From positions 180,764 through 244,763 of the forward strand of contig CAIQBE010000050.1 of assembly GCA_903870015.1 (NCBI GenBank): DNA of 64,000 nt, in the 5' to 3' direction. Positions within the stretch are counted from its first letter, which is position 1. The number at the start of each line of letters is the position of its first letter. The DNA comes from an uncultured Thiotrichales bacterium. GTDB taxonomy: Bacteria > Pseudomonadota > Gammaproteobacteria > Francisellales > CACEW01. The notes below the pieces were generated by a model. The model searched no databases and was not told where the DNA came from. It saw nothing but the letters and a program-made list of their open reading frames with translations. Made by a program: the position numbers and the translations under genes. This document shows positions 1 through 9,330 of the stretch, piece after piece.

Positions 1-103
1 CTTACATATGTTTGTATTATATTATAAAAAACCACACAAGTCAACAGCATTTATATAAAAAAAACAAAAGAAAAACCTAAAAAATCAATGAGTTAACAAA
101 AAA

Positions 104-499
104 TCAATGCCCAGGACAACACTGGTACATAATCTCGCCATCAACATACAGCCAGCATAAGCCTTCCAGACGAAATTGACTTATCTCATGCAAAACATGC
201 TTTTCACCACGATACTGATAATACGCTTTAAACTCAACTACGCCAGCCTTACCACCAGGCGCAAGCGTTGTATGCAAAATCTCTAATTTTAACCAATGAA
301 TACTAGCATTTTTACCACCCACCGCCTCCGCTGTATCTAATTGAGTTTTGGCAATATAATCCATTTTACCACGTTTAAAAGCCGTATAGCGCGAGCGCAT
401 TAAAGCCTCTGGGGTAGGCGCTGGTTTTTGGCCAGCTAAATAAGGCCCACAACAATCAGTATAAGCCTGGAGAGAACCACAAGGACAAAATTTTGACAT
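104..499 (-). CDS. ychJ: YchJ-family SEC-C motif protein
   Basis: 131-residue protein of the YchJ/UPF0225 family, whose biochemical role is not established. The N-terminus carries a SEC-C type metal-binding motif (C5, C7, C16, C17) and the tail has a second cysteine pair (C127-C128), together fitting a zinc site. The middle is the small alpha/beta domain typical of YchJ. I chose the ATG at 499 because a GGAG lies 5 nt upstream; the frame could extend to a TTG at 511, but that has no better ribosome site. It lies downstream of the RRM gene but is separated from it by a terminator, so it probably has its own promoter. Confidence 0.85.
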   Translation of the reverse strand: MSKFCPCGSLQAYTDCCGPYLAGQKPAPTPEALMRSRYTAFKRGKMDYIAKTQLDTAEAVGGKNASIHWLKLEILHTTLAPGGKAGVVEFKAYYQYRGEKHVLHEISQFRLEGLCWLYVDGEIMYQCCPGH

Positions 500-516
500 A
501 TCACTCCACAAATATA

Positions 517-545
517 ATAAAAAAGGCCCTTAAAAAGGGCCTTTT
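517..545 (-). terminator. Intrinsic terminator of the RRM gene
   Basis: An 11-bp perfect stem (521-531 with 535-545) closes a 3-nt loop. Read on the minus strand it is followed by a T-rich run, so it should stop transcription coming from the RNA-binding protein gene just before the ychJ-like gene. Confidence 0.85.
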
Positions 546-569
546 GAGCGTTAACTTAACTCAAGGAAA

Positions 570-935
570 TTAATTCCAAGAATCGCCGCCGTTACCGCCA
601 CGACCGCCGCCTGAGCGACCACCGCCGTAACCACCACCTGAACGACCACCACCGTAACCGCCACCACCGCCAGTACGAGGACGATCAGTTTGTGGACGAG
701 CCAATGAAACCATAATTGCACGACCTTCAATCGTTGCGCCATTTAATTCTTGAATTGCTTTTTGAGCTTCTTCAGGGGTTGCCATCTCTACAAAGCCAAA
801 GCCTTTAGAACGGCCGCTATCGCGATCCATAATAACACGAGCTGATTCAACAGTTCCTACTTCTGCGAAAATCTTTTCTAGGTCTGCGTCAGCCACGGCA
901 TAGGGTAAAGATCCGATATATAATTTTTTAGTCAT
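570..935 (-). CDS. Glycine-rich RRM RNA-binding protein
   Basis: 121-residue single-RRM RNA-binding protein. RNP2 (LYIGSL, residues 5-10) and RNP1 (KGFGFVEM, 44-51) are both intact. The last 35 or so residues are a glycine/arginine-rich tail. Proteins of this layout in bacteria, for example the cyanobacterial Rbp family, bind RNA and are often cold-induced; a similar role here is inference. The ATG at 935 is preceded by GAGG at good spacing, so the 8 upstream residues of the open frame are not used. A strong promoter and a stem-loop leader lie upstream, and a terminator follows. Confidence 0.9.
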   Translation of the reverse strand: MTKKLYIGSLPYAVADADLEKIFAEVGTVESARVIMDRDSGRSKGFGFVEMATPEEAQKAIQELNGATIEGRAIMVSLARPQTDRPRTGGGGGYGGGRSGGGYGGGRSGGGRGGNGGDSWN

Positions 936-1030
936 GAGATTCCTCAATAAATTTAACAAGTACCCCTAAGAGATCGTAAGCTTAAGACAAAAACGAAAGA
1001 CATAAGACACAAAGCTCAACAAAGGCAGTT

Positions 1031-1064
1031 CACGCTTTATAAATTTTTATATTCATAAAGCGTG
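1031..1064 (-). other. Stem-loop at the 5' end of the RRM leader
   Basis: Perfect 10-bp inverted repeat (1031-1040 with 1055-1064) with a 14-nt A/T loop. It lies immediately downstream of the predicted -10 of the RRM gene, so the transcript would begin with, or close to, this hairpin. It has no T-run on either strand, so it is not a standard terminator. Confidence 0.55.
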
Positions 1065-1067
1065 GGC

Positions 1068-1096
1068 ATTATAACAGCATTCCTATAAAAAAGCAA
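1068..1096 (-). promoter_or_regulatory. Sigma-70 promoter of the RRM gene
   Basis: On the minus strand TTGCTT (1091-1096) is followed after 17 bp by TATAAT (1068-1073). Transcription would start near 1061, giving a leader of about 125 nt before the ATG at 935. Confidence 0.75.
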
Positions 1097-1120
1097 AATA
1101 TGATTAAAATTTACTTAAAA

Positions 1121-2830
1121 TCAAAATGATTCACGCACATAAGGCAAATAATGCGGAGTCCAGATCTTATTCTGCACCGCGAGCTTAATATCCTCTTGAC
1201 TCATAGGCACAGCCAAACCTGATGCAACCGCCTCTGTTGCCACTGCCATCGCAACTTTATAAGACACATCACGAATTTGCGTCAGTGGGGGCAACAAATT
1301 CGCAGCAGGGTCTAAGCGTGCGGGAGAACATTCAGCCAACGCTTTAGCCGCCAGCATAAACATCTTATCCGTCACACGCGTGGCTTTGACCGCAATTAAG
1401 CCCAAACCTAAGCCTGGAAAAATATAGGCATTATTGGTTTGATCAACACGCACCGTCTTACCTTGATATGTCACATCACCAAAAGGACTACCCGTTCCCA
1501 TCACCACACGCCCCTCGGTCCATCGCACCAAATCCGCAGGCACTGCCTCGGCCTTGGAAGTAGGATTTGACAAAGGAAAAATAATCGGCCGCGCCACATG
1601 CTTTGCCATTAAGCGCACAAGCGCTTCCGTAAACAACCCAGCTTGCCCAGAGACCCCCAATAACACCGTCGGCTTAACATTGTGAATCACATCTTTAAGC
1701 GTTACTGCATCGGCATACTCACATTGCCAAGTGGTAACATCAGATCTTTTGCGAACAAAAGGCTGTTGAAATGACTGCAAATTCGGGGTATCTTCAAGCA
1801 ACAAGCCATGGGCATCAATTAAATAAAATCTCGCACGCGCCTCATCCAATGACAGCCCCTCATCAAGCAAAGCCTGTAAAATCAAGCTACTAATACCGCA
1901 ACCAGCAGAGCCAGCGCCTACAATCACAATACGCTGATCCACGAATCGCGCCTTAGTCGCCTGCACAGCTGAAAGCAAAGCACTCATAGCAACCGCAGCC
2001 GTTCCTTGAATATCATCATTAAAAGTACACAACTCATCGCGATATTTAGCCAACAACGGATTAGCATTCTGTTGCGCAAAATCTTCCCACTGCAATAACA
2101 CATGAGGAAAACGCTTTTTAACGGCTTGGACAAAAGCATCAATAAAATCATCATAATCTTGACCGCGAATACGCTCATGGCGCCACCCCATATACAAAGG
2201 ATCTTTAATCAAATCAGGATTATTGGTACCAGTATCAAGCAAAATCGGCAAGGTTGTTGCCGGATGAAGACCCGCACAAGCGCTATAGAGCGCCAGCTTT
2301 CCAATAGGAATTCCCATCCCCCCAGCGCCCTGATCACCCAGACCTAAAATACGCTCACCATCAGAAACCACAATAGCCTCAACTTTATCAAAAAAAGGAT
2401 TGGATAAGATCTCATATAAAAAATCTTTGTAGGGATACGCCAAAAAAACCCCGCGTGGACGGCGATACAAATGACTAAAATACTCACAGCCCGCACCCAC
2501 GGTAGGGGTATAAACAATCGGCATCATTTCATTAATATGCGCTTCTAATAAGCTATAAAACAAAACTTCATTGGACTCTTGCAAATCCCGCAAATAAATA
2601 TATTTATCTAAATCCGTCACGCGACTTTTAAAAGCCTGATACGAACGTATACGCTGCTGCTCCAAAGTGCTGACCGCTGGCGGAATTAAGCCATACAAAT
2701 GAAAAGCCTTGCGCTCTGTCTCAGTAAATGCCGAACCTTTATTCAACAAGGGATTGCGAATCAAACTATAATCCGTCTGCTCTACTTCTAAAAACTTTTC
2801 ATCATTCACATTTTTATATTTATAAGTCAT
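1121..2830 (-). CDS. maeA: NAD-dependent malic enzyme
   Basis: 569-residue malic enzyme of the large MaeA/SfcA class: oxidative decarboxylation of malate to pyruvate with NAD. Recognisable blocks include VYTPTVG near the N-terminus, GDQGAGGMGIPIGK, the metal/substrate block EDFAQQNA...FNDDIQGTAAV, and the nucleotide-binding GAGSAG. Length is normal for the class. GAGG lies before the ATG. It follows the thiolase by 11 bp on the same strand, so the two are probably co-transcribed, linking acetyl-CoA production with malate-to-pyruvate flux. A second, shorter malic enzyme lies at 47.7 kb. Confidence 0.95.
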   Translation of the reverse strand: MTYKYKNVNDEKFLEVEQTDYSLIRNPLLNKGSAFTETERKAFHLYGLIPPAVSTLEQQRIRSYQAFKSRVTDLDKYIYLRDLQESNEVLFYSLLEAHINEMMPIVYTPTVGAGCEYFSHLYRRPRGVFLAYPYKDFLYEILSNPFFDKVEAIVVSDGERILGLGDQGAGGMGIPIGKLALYSACAGLHPATTLPILLDTGTNNPDLIKDPLYMGWRHERIRGQDYDDFIDAFVQAVKKRFPHVLLQWEDFAQQNANPLLAKYRDELCTFNDDIQGTAAVAMSALLSAVQATKARFVDQRIVIVGAGSAGCGISSLILQALLDEGLSLDEARARFYLIDAHGLLLEDTPNLQSFQQPFVRKRSDVTTWQCEYADAVTLKDVIHNVKPTVLLGVSGQAGLFTEALVRLMAKHVARPIIFPLSNPTSKAEAVPADLVRWTEGRVVMGTGSPFGDVTYQGKTVRVDQTNNAYIFPGLGLGLIAVKATRVTDKMFMLAAKALAECSPARLDPAANLLPPLTQIRDVSYKVAMAVATEAVASGLAVPMSQEDIKLAVQNKIWTPHYLPYVRESF

Positions 2831-2841
2831 AACATCCTCTA

Positions 2842-4029
2842 TTATACCCGCTCAAAAACACCCGCAGCACCCATGCCCGAGCCAATACACATCGTACACA
2901 AACCATAACGACCTTGGGTTCGCTGCAAACCATGCAACAACGTTGCAGTGCGAACAGCTCCCGTCGCACCCAAAGGATGACCTAAAGCAATGGCACCACC
3001 TTGTGGATTGACTTTATTAATATCTAATCCCACAGCCTGAATCACCGCCAAAGTTTGTGCCGCAAAAGCTTCATTAAGCTCAACCCAATCGATCTGCCCC
3101 AAGGTCAACCCCGCGAGCTTTAACACCTTAGGAATGGCAACCACAGGACCAATACCCATAACCTCTGGCGACACACCGGCAACGGCAAAGCCACAAAAAC
3201 GCGCCAAAGGCTGAAGATTTAATTTTTGCACCATGCGCTCACTCATCAACACCGCAATCGCCGCACCATCATTCATAGGCGAGCTATTACCTGCCGTGAC
3301 TGTACCATCTTTTTTAAATACAGCCGGAAGTTTTGCCAAAGCCTCAAGAGAAGTATCAACACGGGGACCATCATCTTTACGAACCCACTCCTGTTGCGTC
3401 AGTACTTTTTGGGCGGTTAAATCAGGGCTAAAATTCGTCACTTCAACCGGAATAATTTCCGAATCAAACCAACCCTCTGTTTGGGCATGAATCGCTTTTT
3501 GATGACTATGGAAGGCATATTCATCTTGAGCCTCACGAGAAATTTTGTATTGGATCGCAACTTCCTCAGCCGTCATCCCCATACTATAAGAAAGACCTAA
3601 TAATTTCGGATCCATAAAAAAGCGCGGATTCATAGCCAAATGCCCACCACCCATCGGCACCATACTCATGCTCTCAACACCCCCAGCCAACATAACATCA
3701 CTTTGGCCCAACATAATACGCTCGGCAGCAAAAGCAATACTTTGTAAACCCGAACTACAAAAGCGGTTAATCGTCACCCCAGGAACACTATCTGGCAAAC
3801 CCGCTAACAAAGCAGAAATCCGCGCAACATTCATCCCCTGAGGCCCCTCCGGCATAGCACAGCCGATGATGACATCTTCGATTAAATGGGGATCAAGCGC
3901 AGGTAGTTTTTTTAAAACTTGGCCAATCATCAATGCTAGCAAATCATCAGGACGTAAGTTTTTAAAGGCACCACGAGCCGCTTTCGTCACCGGACTTCTT
4001 TGAATAGCAACAACATACACAGCTTGCAT
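2842..4029 (-). CDS. fadA: Acetyl-CoA acyltransferase (thiolase)
   Basis: 395-residue thiolase, the last step of fatty-acid beta-oxidation (3-ketoacyl-CoA to acetyl-CoA). The nucleophilic cysteine is in [10 protein letters not shown] (C91). The NEAFAAQ and [14 protein letters not shown] blocks and the C-terminal [10 protein letters not shown] cysteine are all present. The start at 4029 is chosen because a strong AGAGGGGG lies just upstream; 11 residues before it in the open frame are not conserved. No fadB partner is adjacent, so whether it degrades long chains or makes or breaks acetoacetyl-CoA is not certain. fadE lies elsewhere in the window. Confidence 0.88.
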   Translation of the reverse strand: MQAVYVVAIQRSPVTKAARGAFKNLRPDDLLALMIGQVLKKLPALDPHLIEDVIIGCAMPEGPQGMNVARISALLAGLPDSVPGVTINRFCSSGLQSIAFAAERIMLGQSDVMLAGGVESMSMVPMGGGHLAMNPRFFMDPKLLGLSYSMGMTAEEVAIQYKISREAQDEYAFHSHQKAIHAQTEGWFDSEIIPVEVTNFSPDLTAQKVLTQQEWVRKDDGPRVDTSLEALAKLPAVFKKDGTVTAGNSSPMNDGAAIAVLMSERMVQKLNLQPLARFCGFAVAGVSPEVMGIGPVVAIPKVLKLAGLTLGQIDWVELNEAFAAQTLAVIQAVGLDINKVNPQGGAIALGHPLGATGAVRTATLLHGLQRTQGRYGLCTMCIGSGMGAAGVFERV

Positions 4030-4108
4030 AAAAACCCCCTCTAGACTTTTGTTATTTAGCATAACAAGAGTCTAGGATAATGTCATCTAGGCATTTTTAT
4101 TAAATTTA

Positions 4109-4117
4109 TGCTATAAT
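4109..4117 (+). promoter_or_regulatory. Extended -10 promoter of rpoH
   Basis: TGCTATAAT is an extended -10 element (TGnTATAAT), about 28 bp before the start codon; no good -35 is visible at 17 bp. A GGAG ribosome site at 4131-4134 serves the ATG at 4145. Confidence 0.6.
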
Positions 4118-4144
4118 TCATCCCAGAAAAGGAGTAAACGCCTG

Positions 4145-5047
4145 ATGACTAAGTTAGCCCCCAAAAAAGCTCAAGACAATCTACCGCTAGCGCCTATTGC
4201 CAGCATTGAGGAATATATTCGCTTTGCTAATAGCATTCCTATGCTCAGCGCTGAGGAAGAACTAGCCTTGGCCCATCGCCTCCATGACGAACATGATCTT
4301 GAGGCTGCACAGCAGCTTATTCTTTCCCATTTACGCTTTGTCGTCGCCGTGGCAAAATCTTTTTTAGGCTATGGCCTGCCTCTCTCGGATTTAATTCAAG
4401 AGGGCAATATTGGCCTCATGAAGGCCGTAAAGCGCTATGACCCAAGCCTAGGGGTTCGACTCGTTTCTTTTGCAGTGCATTGGATCAAAGCCGAAATGCA
4501 CGATTTTATTATTAAAAACTGGCGCATTGTTAAAGTTGCCACAACCAAACCACAGCGTAAATTATTCTTTAACCTGCGCTCACAAAAAAAGCGCCTAGGG
4601 TGGCTAAGCAATGAAGAAATATCTAATGTTGCTAAAGCCCTCAACGTCAAAGAAAGCGATGTCATCGAAATGGAAAAGCGCTTGAATGCCGCTGACATGC
4701 ATTTTGATGCCCCGGTTGAAGAAGACATGGATGAAGAAGAAAGCTTTACCCCATCGATGTATCTCACGGCTCCCGAGGCCAGCAATCCAGACATCAAAGT
4801 GATCGAAGACAAACGCGAACACAAAATTAACACTGAACTCCAGCAGGCCTTACAAGATTTAGATGAGCGCTCCCGTGACATCATCACCTCGCGCTGGTTA
4901 AACGATAACAAAGCCACGCTACATGAGCTCGCCGATAAATATCAAATATCCCATGAACGCGTACGTCAGCTCGAAGAAGCTTCGCTCAAAAAACTAAAAA
5001 AACACATGATGCCTTATGCCGAGGATGCAGAAGAAATCATCGGTTGA
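4145..5047 (+). CDS. rpoH: Heat-shock sigma factor RpoH (sigma-32)
   Basis: 300-residue sigma-70 family factor. Region 2 contains the core-binding and -10 recognition block ([19 protein letters not shown]), then the RpoH-specific box QRKLFFNLR, which separates it from RpoD and RpoS. Region 4 ends with a helix-turn-helix ([19 protein letters not shown]). It directs transcription of chaperone and protease genes on heat stress. It is slightly longer than the E. coli protein because of an acidic insert near residues 185-205. It stands alone in front of the pilin-like pair, with its own promoter. Confidence 0.96.
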   Translation: MTKLAPKKAQDNLPLAPIASIEEYIRFANSIPMLSAEEELALAHRLHDEHDLEAAQQLILSHLRFVVAVAKSFLGYGLPLSDLIQEGNIGLMKAVKRYDPSLGVRLVSFAVHWIKAEMHDFIIKNWRIVKVATTKPQRKLFFNLRSQKKRLGWLSNEEISNVAKALNVKESDVIEMEKRLNAADMHFDAPVEEDMDEEESFTPSMYLTAPEASNPDIKVIEDKREHKINTELQQALQDLDERSRDIITSRWLNDNKATLHELADKYQISHERVRQLEEASLKKLKKHMMPYAEDAEEIIG

Positions 5048-5096
5048 CCGAAAAACAACCGCATGATATGATTATTAAAAAATCAGTTTAATTTTT

Positions 5097-5774
5097 GTGA
5101 GCTTAAGCGAATTTTCCCTCAACCTTATTTTAACTAGCATGCTGATGCTGATCAGCATCAGCACCTTGACCGTCCTGGGCTTTCACAGCGAGAAAATAAT
5201 CGAAAAAATCCAACTAGAGGACACTACGCTTCAGGCGCTATTAACCATTGAACAAAGCCTAGCAAACAGCAACCCTACTTATTGCGCCCCCATAAATAAG
5301 ATCAATAATTATAATACAGACATCAACACCAACGGCCGTTACCAAGTGAGTGAAAATAAAATCACCACCTACTCAAAAACACCAGAATATTATCTTAATA
5401 CCCAAATCAACAATGACCAAAAACATATCATTATAAATGAAAAAATTCCTGGCGACACTGGCGACAGCTTGATTTTAGACGACTGCGAACATGCCGTTAT
5501 TGTAAAAATAACAGACATAGATTATCAGTCCAAGCACCAAACAAAACTGACCCTAGCGCAAGCCACAGGCATCATGCTAAAGCCCCCTATCATGCTTGGC
5601 ACGATCAACATCACGCAATTTGAGCTGAACAGCAAAGGCCTCTATCGCAAAATCGGCAACAAAAATCGTGTACTAATTGCCCCCCACATTAGCAACATCA
5701 ATATTTCCAAAAACATGATCAATATCAAAGCCCAGGATCAAGACCAATATGCTTATTTTCAAAAAGCCTTCTAG
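5097..5774 (+). CDS. Degenerate PilW-like minor pilin
   Basis: 225-residue protein starting with GTG and lacking a clear ribosome site. The N-terminus (SEFSLNLILTSMLMLISIS) resembles the prepilin signal and hydrophobic helix of PilW-type minor pilins, followed by an amphipathic segment and a Cys-containing beta-rich C-terminal region (C61, C145). The canonical G before the cleavage site and the E5 of class III signals are not kept, so peptidase cleavage is doubtful. It overlaps the next gene by 26 bp. Function as part of a type IV pilus or pseudopilus tip is inference. Confidence 0.5.
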   Translation: MSLSEFSLNLILTSMLMLISISTLTVLGFHSEKIIEKIQLEDTTLQALLTIEQSLANSNPTYCAPINKINNYNTDINTNGRYQVSENKITTYSKTPEYYLNTQINNDQKHIIINEKIPGDTGDSLILDDCEHAVIVKITDIDYQSKHQTKLTLAQATGIMLKPPIMLGTINITQFELNSKGLYRKIGNKNRVLIAPHISNINISKNMINIKAQDQDQYAYFQKAF

Positions 5775-6207
5775 CGGCTTTATCTTATTACCCGTATTAA
5801 TTCTATTACTCGCAAGCGCATTAATTTTATTTGCGTTAAGCCATGCTTTTTACACTCATGTACTGTTAACCAAAGAGACTCAACGCTATCTCAACGCCCA
5901 AACGATGATCAATAAAATCGTTGATGATATTGAAATGCAACTAAGCCTACAAACAGCAACAGACCCAAACCCCAAAAATCCAAGTGACTTACTCAACGAC
6001 ATCAACGCCTGGCCTAAAATAGCTATCAATCAAAATACTGCCCACATATACAGCCAACTCATTCATAATGATGACAGTGATTTAACTTATGCAAGCCTAA
6101 TCACGATTGGAGATCATATCAGCCAACGCCGCGTCATTTACGAACTTATTAGTACTTGTACACTTGCGCTACACCACTGCCGTCCAGTACAATTGACGCT
6201 ATTGTAA
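5749..6207 (+). CDS. PilX-like minor pilin or pseudopilin
   Basis: 152-residue protein with a short N-terminal basic stretch and the sequence GFILLPVLILLLASALIL. This matches the hydrophobic helix of PilX-class minor pilins, followed by a polar C-terminal domain with a C145-C151-type cysteine pair near the end. It overlaps the PilW-like gene by 26 bp, so the two are translationally coupled, and gltX starts 15 bp later. The PilW-PilX order is that of minor pilin operons, but no other assembly genes are nearby. A type IV pilus or competence pseudopilus role is inferred. Confidence 0.5.
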   Translation: MLIFKKPSSGFILLPVLILLLASALILFALSHAFYTHVLLTKETQRYLNAQTMINKIVDDIEMQLSLQTATDPNPKNPSDLLNDINAWPKIAINQNTAHIYSQLIHNDDSDLTYASLITIGDHISQRRVIYELISTCTLALHHCRPVQLTLL

Positions 6208-6222
6208 ACTTAAGGATCATCC

Positions 6223-7611
6223 ATGACTACGAGAACCCGCTTTGCGCCGAGCCCCACAGGATTACTGCATATTGGCGGCGCACGCACGGCCCTATACTCT
6301 TATCTCGTTGCCCGTCAAAATCAAGGCCAATTTATTTTACGAATTGAAGATACCGATCTTGAGCGCTCGACCCAAGCCTCTGTCGACGCGATTTTAGAAG
6401 GCATGCAATGGCTTGAATTAGGCTATGACGAAGGGCCCTTTTATCAAACCAAACGCTTTGATCGTTATCATGCCATTGCCGAGCAACTCTTAGAACAAGG
6501 TCAGGCCTATCGCTGTGACTGCACCAAAGAGCGTTTAGAAGAATTACGCAATACTCAAATGGCAAATCAACAAAAACCACGCTACGATAGCCACTGCCGC
6601 AATCGCAAGGATGTCGATACCAGCAAACCTCATGTCATTCGTTTTAAAAATCCAGTAGATGGCGCAGTATCATGGGATGATTTGGTAAAAGGCACGATTA
6701 CCTTTCAAAACACTGAACTTGATGATCTCATTATCGTACGCACTGATAATGCACCAACCTATAATTTTACCGTTGTTGTCGATGATTACGACATGAACAT
6801 CACCCACGTCATTCGAGGCGATGACCATGTCAACAATACCCCACGGCAAATTAATATTTTAAAAGCACTAGACTCACCACTGCCTCTATATGCCCATGTA
6901 CCAATGATTTTAGGCTCAGATGGCAAGCGCCTGTCAAAACGCCATGGTGCTGAAGGTGTTATGGATTATCGCGATCAGGGCTATTTACCGGCAGCACTAT
7001 TAAACTACTTATTTCGCCTAGGCTTTGCTCACAAAGATCAAGAAATTTTCTCACTCAGCGAGATGACCGAATGCTTTCGTCTAGATCATGTCAGTGGCTC
7101 ACCAGCAGCCTTTAATACTGAAAAACTAAACTGGCTCAATCAACACTATATCAAAACAGCACCCATTGAGATGATTCGCCCGCACTTATTGTGGCAATTT
7201 GAGCAACTAAATTTAGATCCGAAAAATGGCCCCAGCTTTGAAGCCCTTATTGCGGCAATGTCCGAGCGCGCCCACACCCTCAAAGAGCTCGCTGAAAAAA
7301 GCACTTACTTTTACACCGATGATTACCCCAAAGATGAAGCCGCCTATAAAAAACATATCACAACAGAAACCCTACCTGCACTACAAGCCTTGATTGAGCC
7401 TCTACAACAATTAAAAACCTTTACCGCGCCAGGAATTCATGACATTATACAAAACGTGGCGACCAGCTTGAATCTTGGCATGGGCAAAGTGGGCATGCCT
7501 TTACGCGTAGCGCTTACGGGTGGCACGCAATCTCCAGGCATCGATGTCACCGCAGAACTCTTGGGTAAAGATAAAGTATTACAACGCATTCGCAATATTA
7601 ATCTCGTATAG
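6223..7611 (+). CDS. gltX: Glutamyl-tRNA synthetase
   Basis: 462-residue class I aminoacyl-tRNA synthetase that charges tRNA-Glu. The HIGH motif is LLHIGGARTA (residues 14-23) and the KMSKS equivalent is KRLSKRHGA. A zinc-binding cysteine set (CDC, then C in SHCRN) lies in the inserted subdomain. Length and start agree with the family, and the ATG follows AAGGA. It is tightly spaced after the pilin pair (15 bp) and before the permease (13 bp), so it is likely read through from upstream. Confidence 0.96.
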   Translation: MTTRTRFAPSPTGLLHIGGARTALYSYLVARQNQGQFILRIEDTDLERSTQASVDAILEGMQWLELGYDEGPFYQTKRFDRYHAIAEQLLEQGQAYRCDCTKERLEELRNTQMANQQKPRYDSHCRNRKDVDTSKPHVIRFKNPVDGAVSWDDLVKGTITFQNTELDDLIIVRTDNAPTYNFTVVVDDYDMNITHVIRGDDHVNNTPRQINILKALDSPLPLYAHVPMILGSDGKRLSKRHGAEGVMDYRDQGYLPAALLNYLFRLGFAHKDQEIFSLSEMTECFRLDHVSGSPAAFNTEKLNWLNQHYIKTAPIEMIRPHLLWQFEQLNLDPKNGPSFEALIAAMSERAHTLKELAEKSTYFYTDDYPKDEAAYKKHITTETLPALQALIEPLQQLKTFTAPGIHDIIQNVATSLNLGMGKVGMPLRVALTGGTQSPGIDVTAELLGKDKVLQRIRNINLV

Positions 7612-7624
7612 CAAGGACAACATT

Positions 7625-9199
7625 ATGGCAATTATGAAACGATCAATCGGCCCAATCAGCTTAATGTTCACGGCCGTAAGCGGCATATTGGGCTCAGCCT
7701 GGCTATTTGGCCCCTACTACGCAGCGCAAATGGCAGGACCAGCCGCCTTAATCAGCTGGTTTGTCGGCGCTATCGCCATGATGATCATCGCCATGACCTT
7801 TGCCGAACTCACAAGTATGTTTCCCATCGCCGGCGCCCAAGCCCGCTTTATGCTCTTTTCTCATGGCTCGATGACAAGCTTCCTATTCGGCTGGATTATG
7901 TGGCTTGCTTATGCTGCCGTTGCCCCTGCAGAAACCATGGCGATTTTACAATACATGGGTAGCAGTTTTCCGGTTTTATTAGCTAGTAAAAATGGCACTA
8001 CCATTCTTTCAACTCTAGGCTATATCGTTGCAGGCATCGTTCTTTTTGCCATGTGCGTTATCAACCTCATCAGCATTAAATGGCTCGCTCGTTACAACGC
8101 CATGGTTGTATGGGTTAAAGTATTTGTACCCCTCATTGTCGCGGTCGTAATTTTATCACTGGCTTTTAATACTAGTAATTTCACAAGCGCTGGCTTTATG
8201 CCCAGCGGCTGGGAAGGCACCTTAAGCGCCCTGTCTTTAGGTGGTATTGTCTTTGCACTCACAGGCTATGCTCCCGCCATTGTCTTAGCTGGCGAAGCTA
8301 AAAATCCACAAAAAACCATACCCATTGTTTTGGGTGGCTCACTGCTTATTTGTTTTTTCGTGTACTTTATTTTACAAGTCGCTTTGATTGGCGCAGTCCC
8401 CGCAGGCAGTCTTGCCAATGGCTGGAGCCATTTACAATTCGCCGGCTCACAAAGCCCCTTTGTAGGTATTGCTGAAAACAGCTTACATCAACATTGGCTA
8501 CATTATTTAATTTTAGTCACTGCCGTCATCACTCCTCTAGGCACCGCCATCATTTTTATCGCCAGCAGCGCACGTGTCGCCTACGCCATGAGTGAAAATG
8601 GCTTTTTCCCTAAATCCATGGAAACCTTAAGCAAACGCGGCGTGCCTTTCTGGGCTGTGCTACTTAATTTTATCGTGGGCATGATTTTATTCTTCCCTGT
8701 TCCAGGCTGGCAAGGCATGATGGGCTTTTTAGTTGCAGCCTTTGTATTAGGTTATGCTATTGGCCCCTTAGCACTACTTTCATTACGCAAACAAGTGCCA
8801 CACTTCCCCAGGCGCTTTAATTTACCAGTATTTAAAACCTGGTGCTTTATGGCGTTCTTTTTTACCAATTTGATTTTATATTGGGTCGGCTGGGATATTT
8901 ATTCCAAAATGCTCATAGGCATTATTTTAGGTTTAGCTGTGATGATTATCTCACGATGGCGCCATCATCGGGACAACAACCTTGATGCGCGCACCAGCAT
9001 CTGGGCCTTTATCTATATTTTTGGGGAAGGCATTATTTCTTATCTGGGCAATTTTGGCAATGGCATTGGATTACTACCCAAAGACTGGGACATGCTAATC
9101 GTTGCTATTTTTTCAGCCCTCATTTTATACCTGTCACAAAGACAAGCATTACCCGCAGAAAGAACCCAAGCCTACATTGATAGCATTAAGGATTGGTAG
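7625..9199 (+). CDS. APC-superfamily amino-acid permease
   Basis: 524-residue polytopic inner-membrane protein with about 12 to 14 hydrophobic segments. The first segment (GPISLMFTAVSGILGSAWLFGPY) is the helix-1 signature of APC-family amino-acid/proton symporters. The overall length and this block recall YveA-type aspartate/glutamate:proton symporters. The start at 7625 is preceded by AAGGAC; the frame runs open upstream into gltX but that part is out of context. Sitting directly behind gltX suggests an acidic amino-acid substrate, but that is inference. Confidence 0.8.
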   Translation: MAIMKRSIGPISLMFTAVSGILGSAWLFGPYYAAQMAGPAALISWFVGAIAMMIIAMTFAELTSMFPIAGAQARFMLFSHGSMTSFLFGWIMWLAYAAVAPAETMAILQYMGSSFPVLLASKNGTTILSTLGYIVAGIVLFAMCVINLISIKWLARYNAMVVWVKVFVPLIVAVVILSLAFNTSNFTSAGFMPSGWEGTLSALSLGGIVFALTGYAPAIVLAGEAKNPQKTIPIVLGGSLLICFFVYFILQVALIGAVPAGSLANGWSHLQFAGSQSPFVGIAENSLHQHWLHYLILVTAVITPLGTAIIFIASSARVAYAMSENGFFPKSMETLSKRGVPFWAVLLNFIVGMILFFPVPGWQGMMGFLVAAFVLGYAIGPLALLSLRKQVPHFPRRFNLPVFKTWCFMAFFFTNLILYWVGWDIYSKMLIGIILGLAVMIISRWRHHRDNNLDARTSIWAFIYIFGEGIISYLGNFGNGIGLLPKDWDMLIVAIFSALILYLSQRQALPAERTQAYIDSIKDW

Positions 9200-9274
9200 G
9201 AGTCTGTGATGACACCGATGCTTATATTCCCCAGGAACACCTGATGGACTTAATTTAAACACAACAAAAAAGCA

Positions 9275-9303
9275 TTAACTTTTAGCAAAAAAACCGCTAT
9301 AAT
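9275..9303 (+). promoter_or_regulatory. Sigma-70 promoter of miaB
   Basis: TTAACT (9275-9280), 17-bp spacer, TATAAT (9298-9303), ending 27 bp before the miaB start codon. Confidence 0.7.
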
Positions 9304-9330
9304 ATACGCCTGAAAACAAGAGTTTAAAAC

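Noticed and set aside
551..742. 63-residue valine-rich open frame on the minus strand
   Set aside because: It overlaps the RRM gene's Gly-rich repeat in another frame; low complexity, no ribosome site.
1031..1064. Terminator of the malic enzyme gene
   Set aside because: The stem is strong but no T-run follows on either strand, and it sits just downstream of a good promoter in the leader of the next gene.
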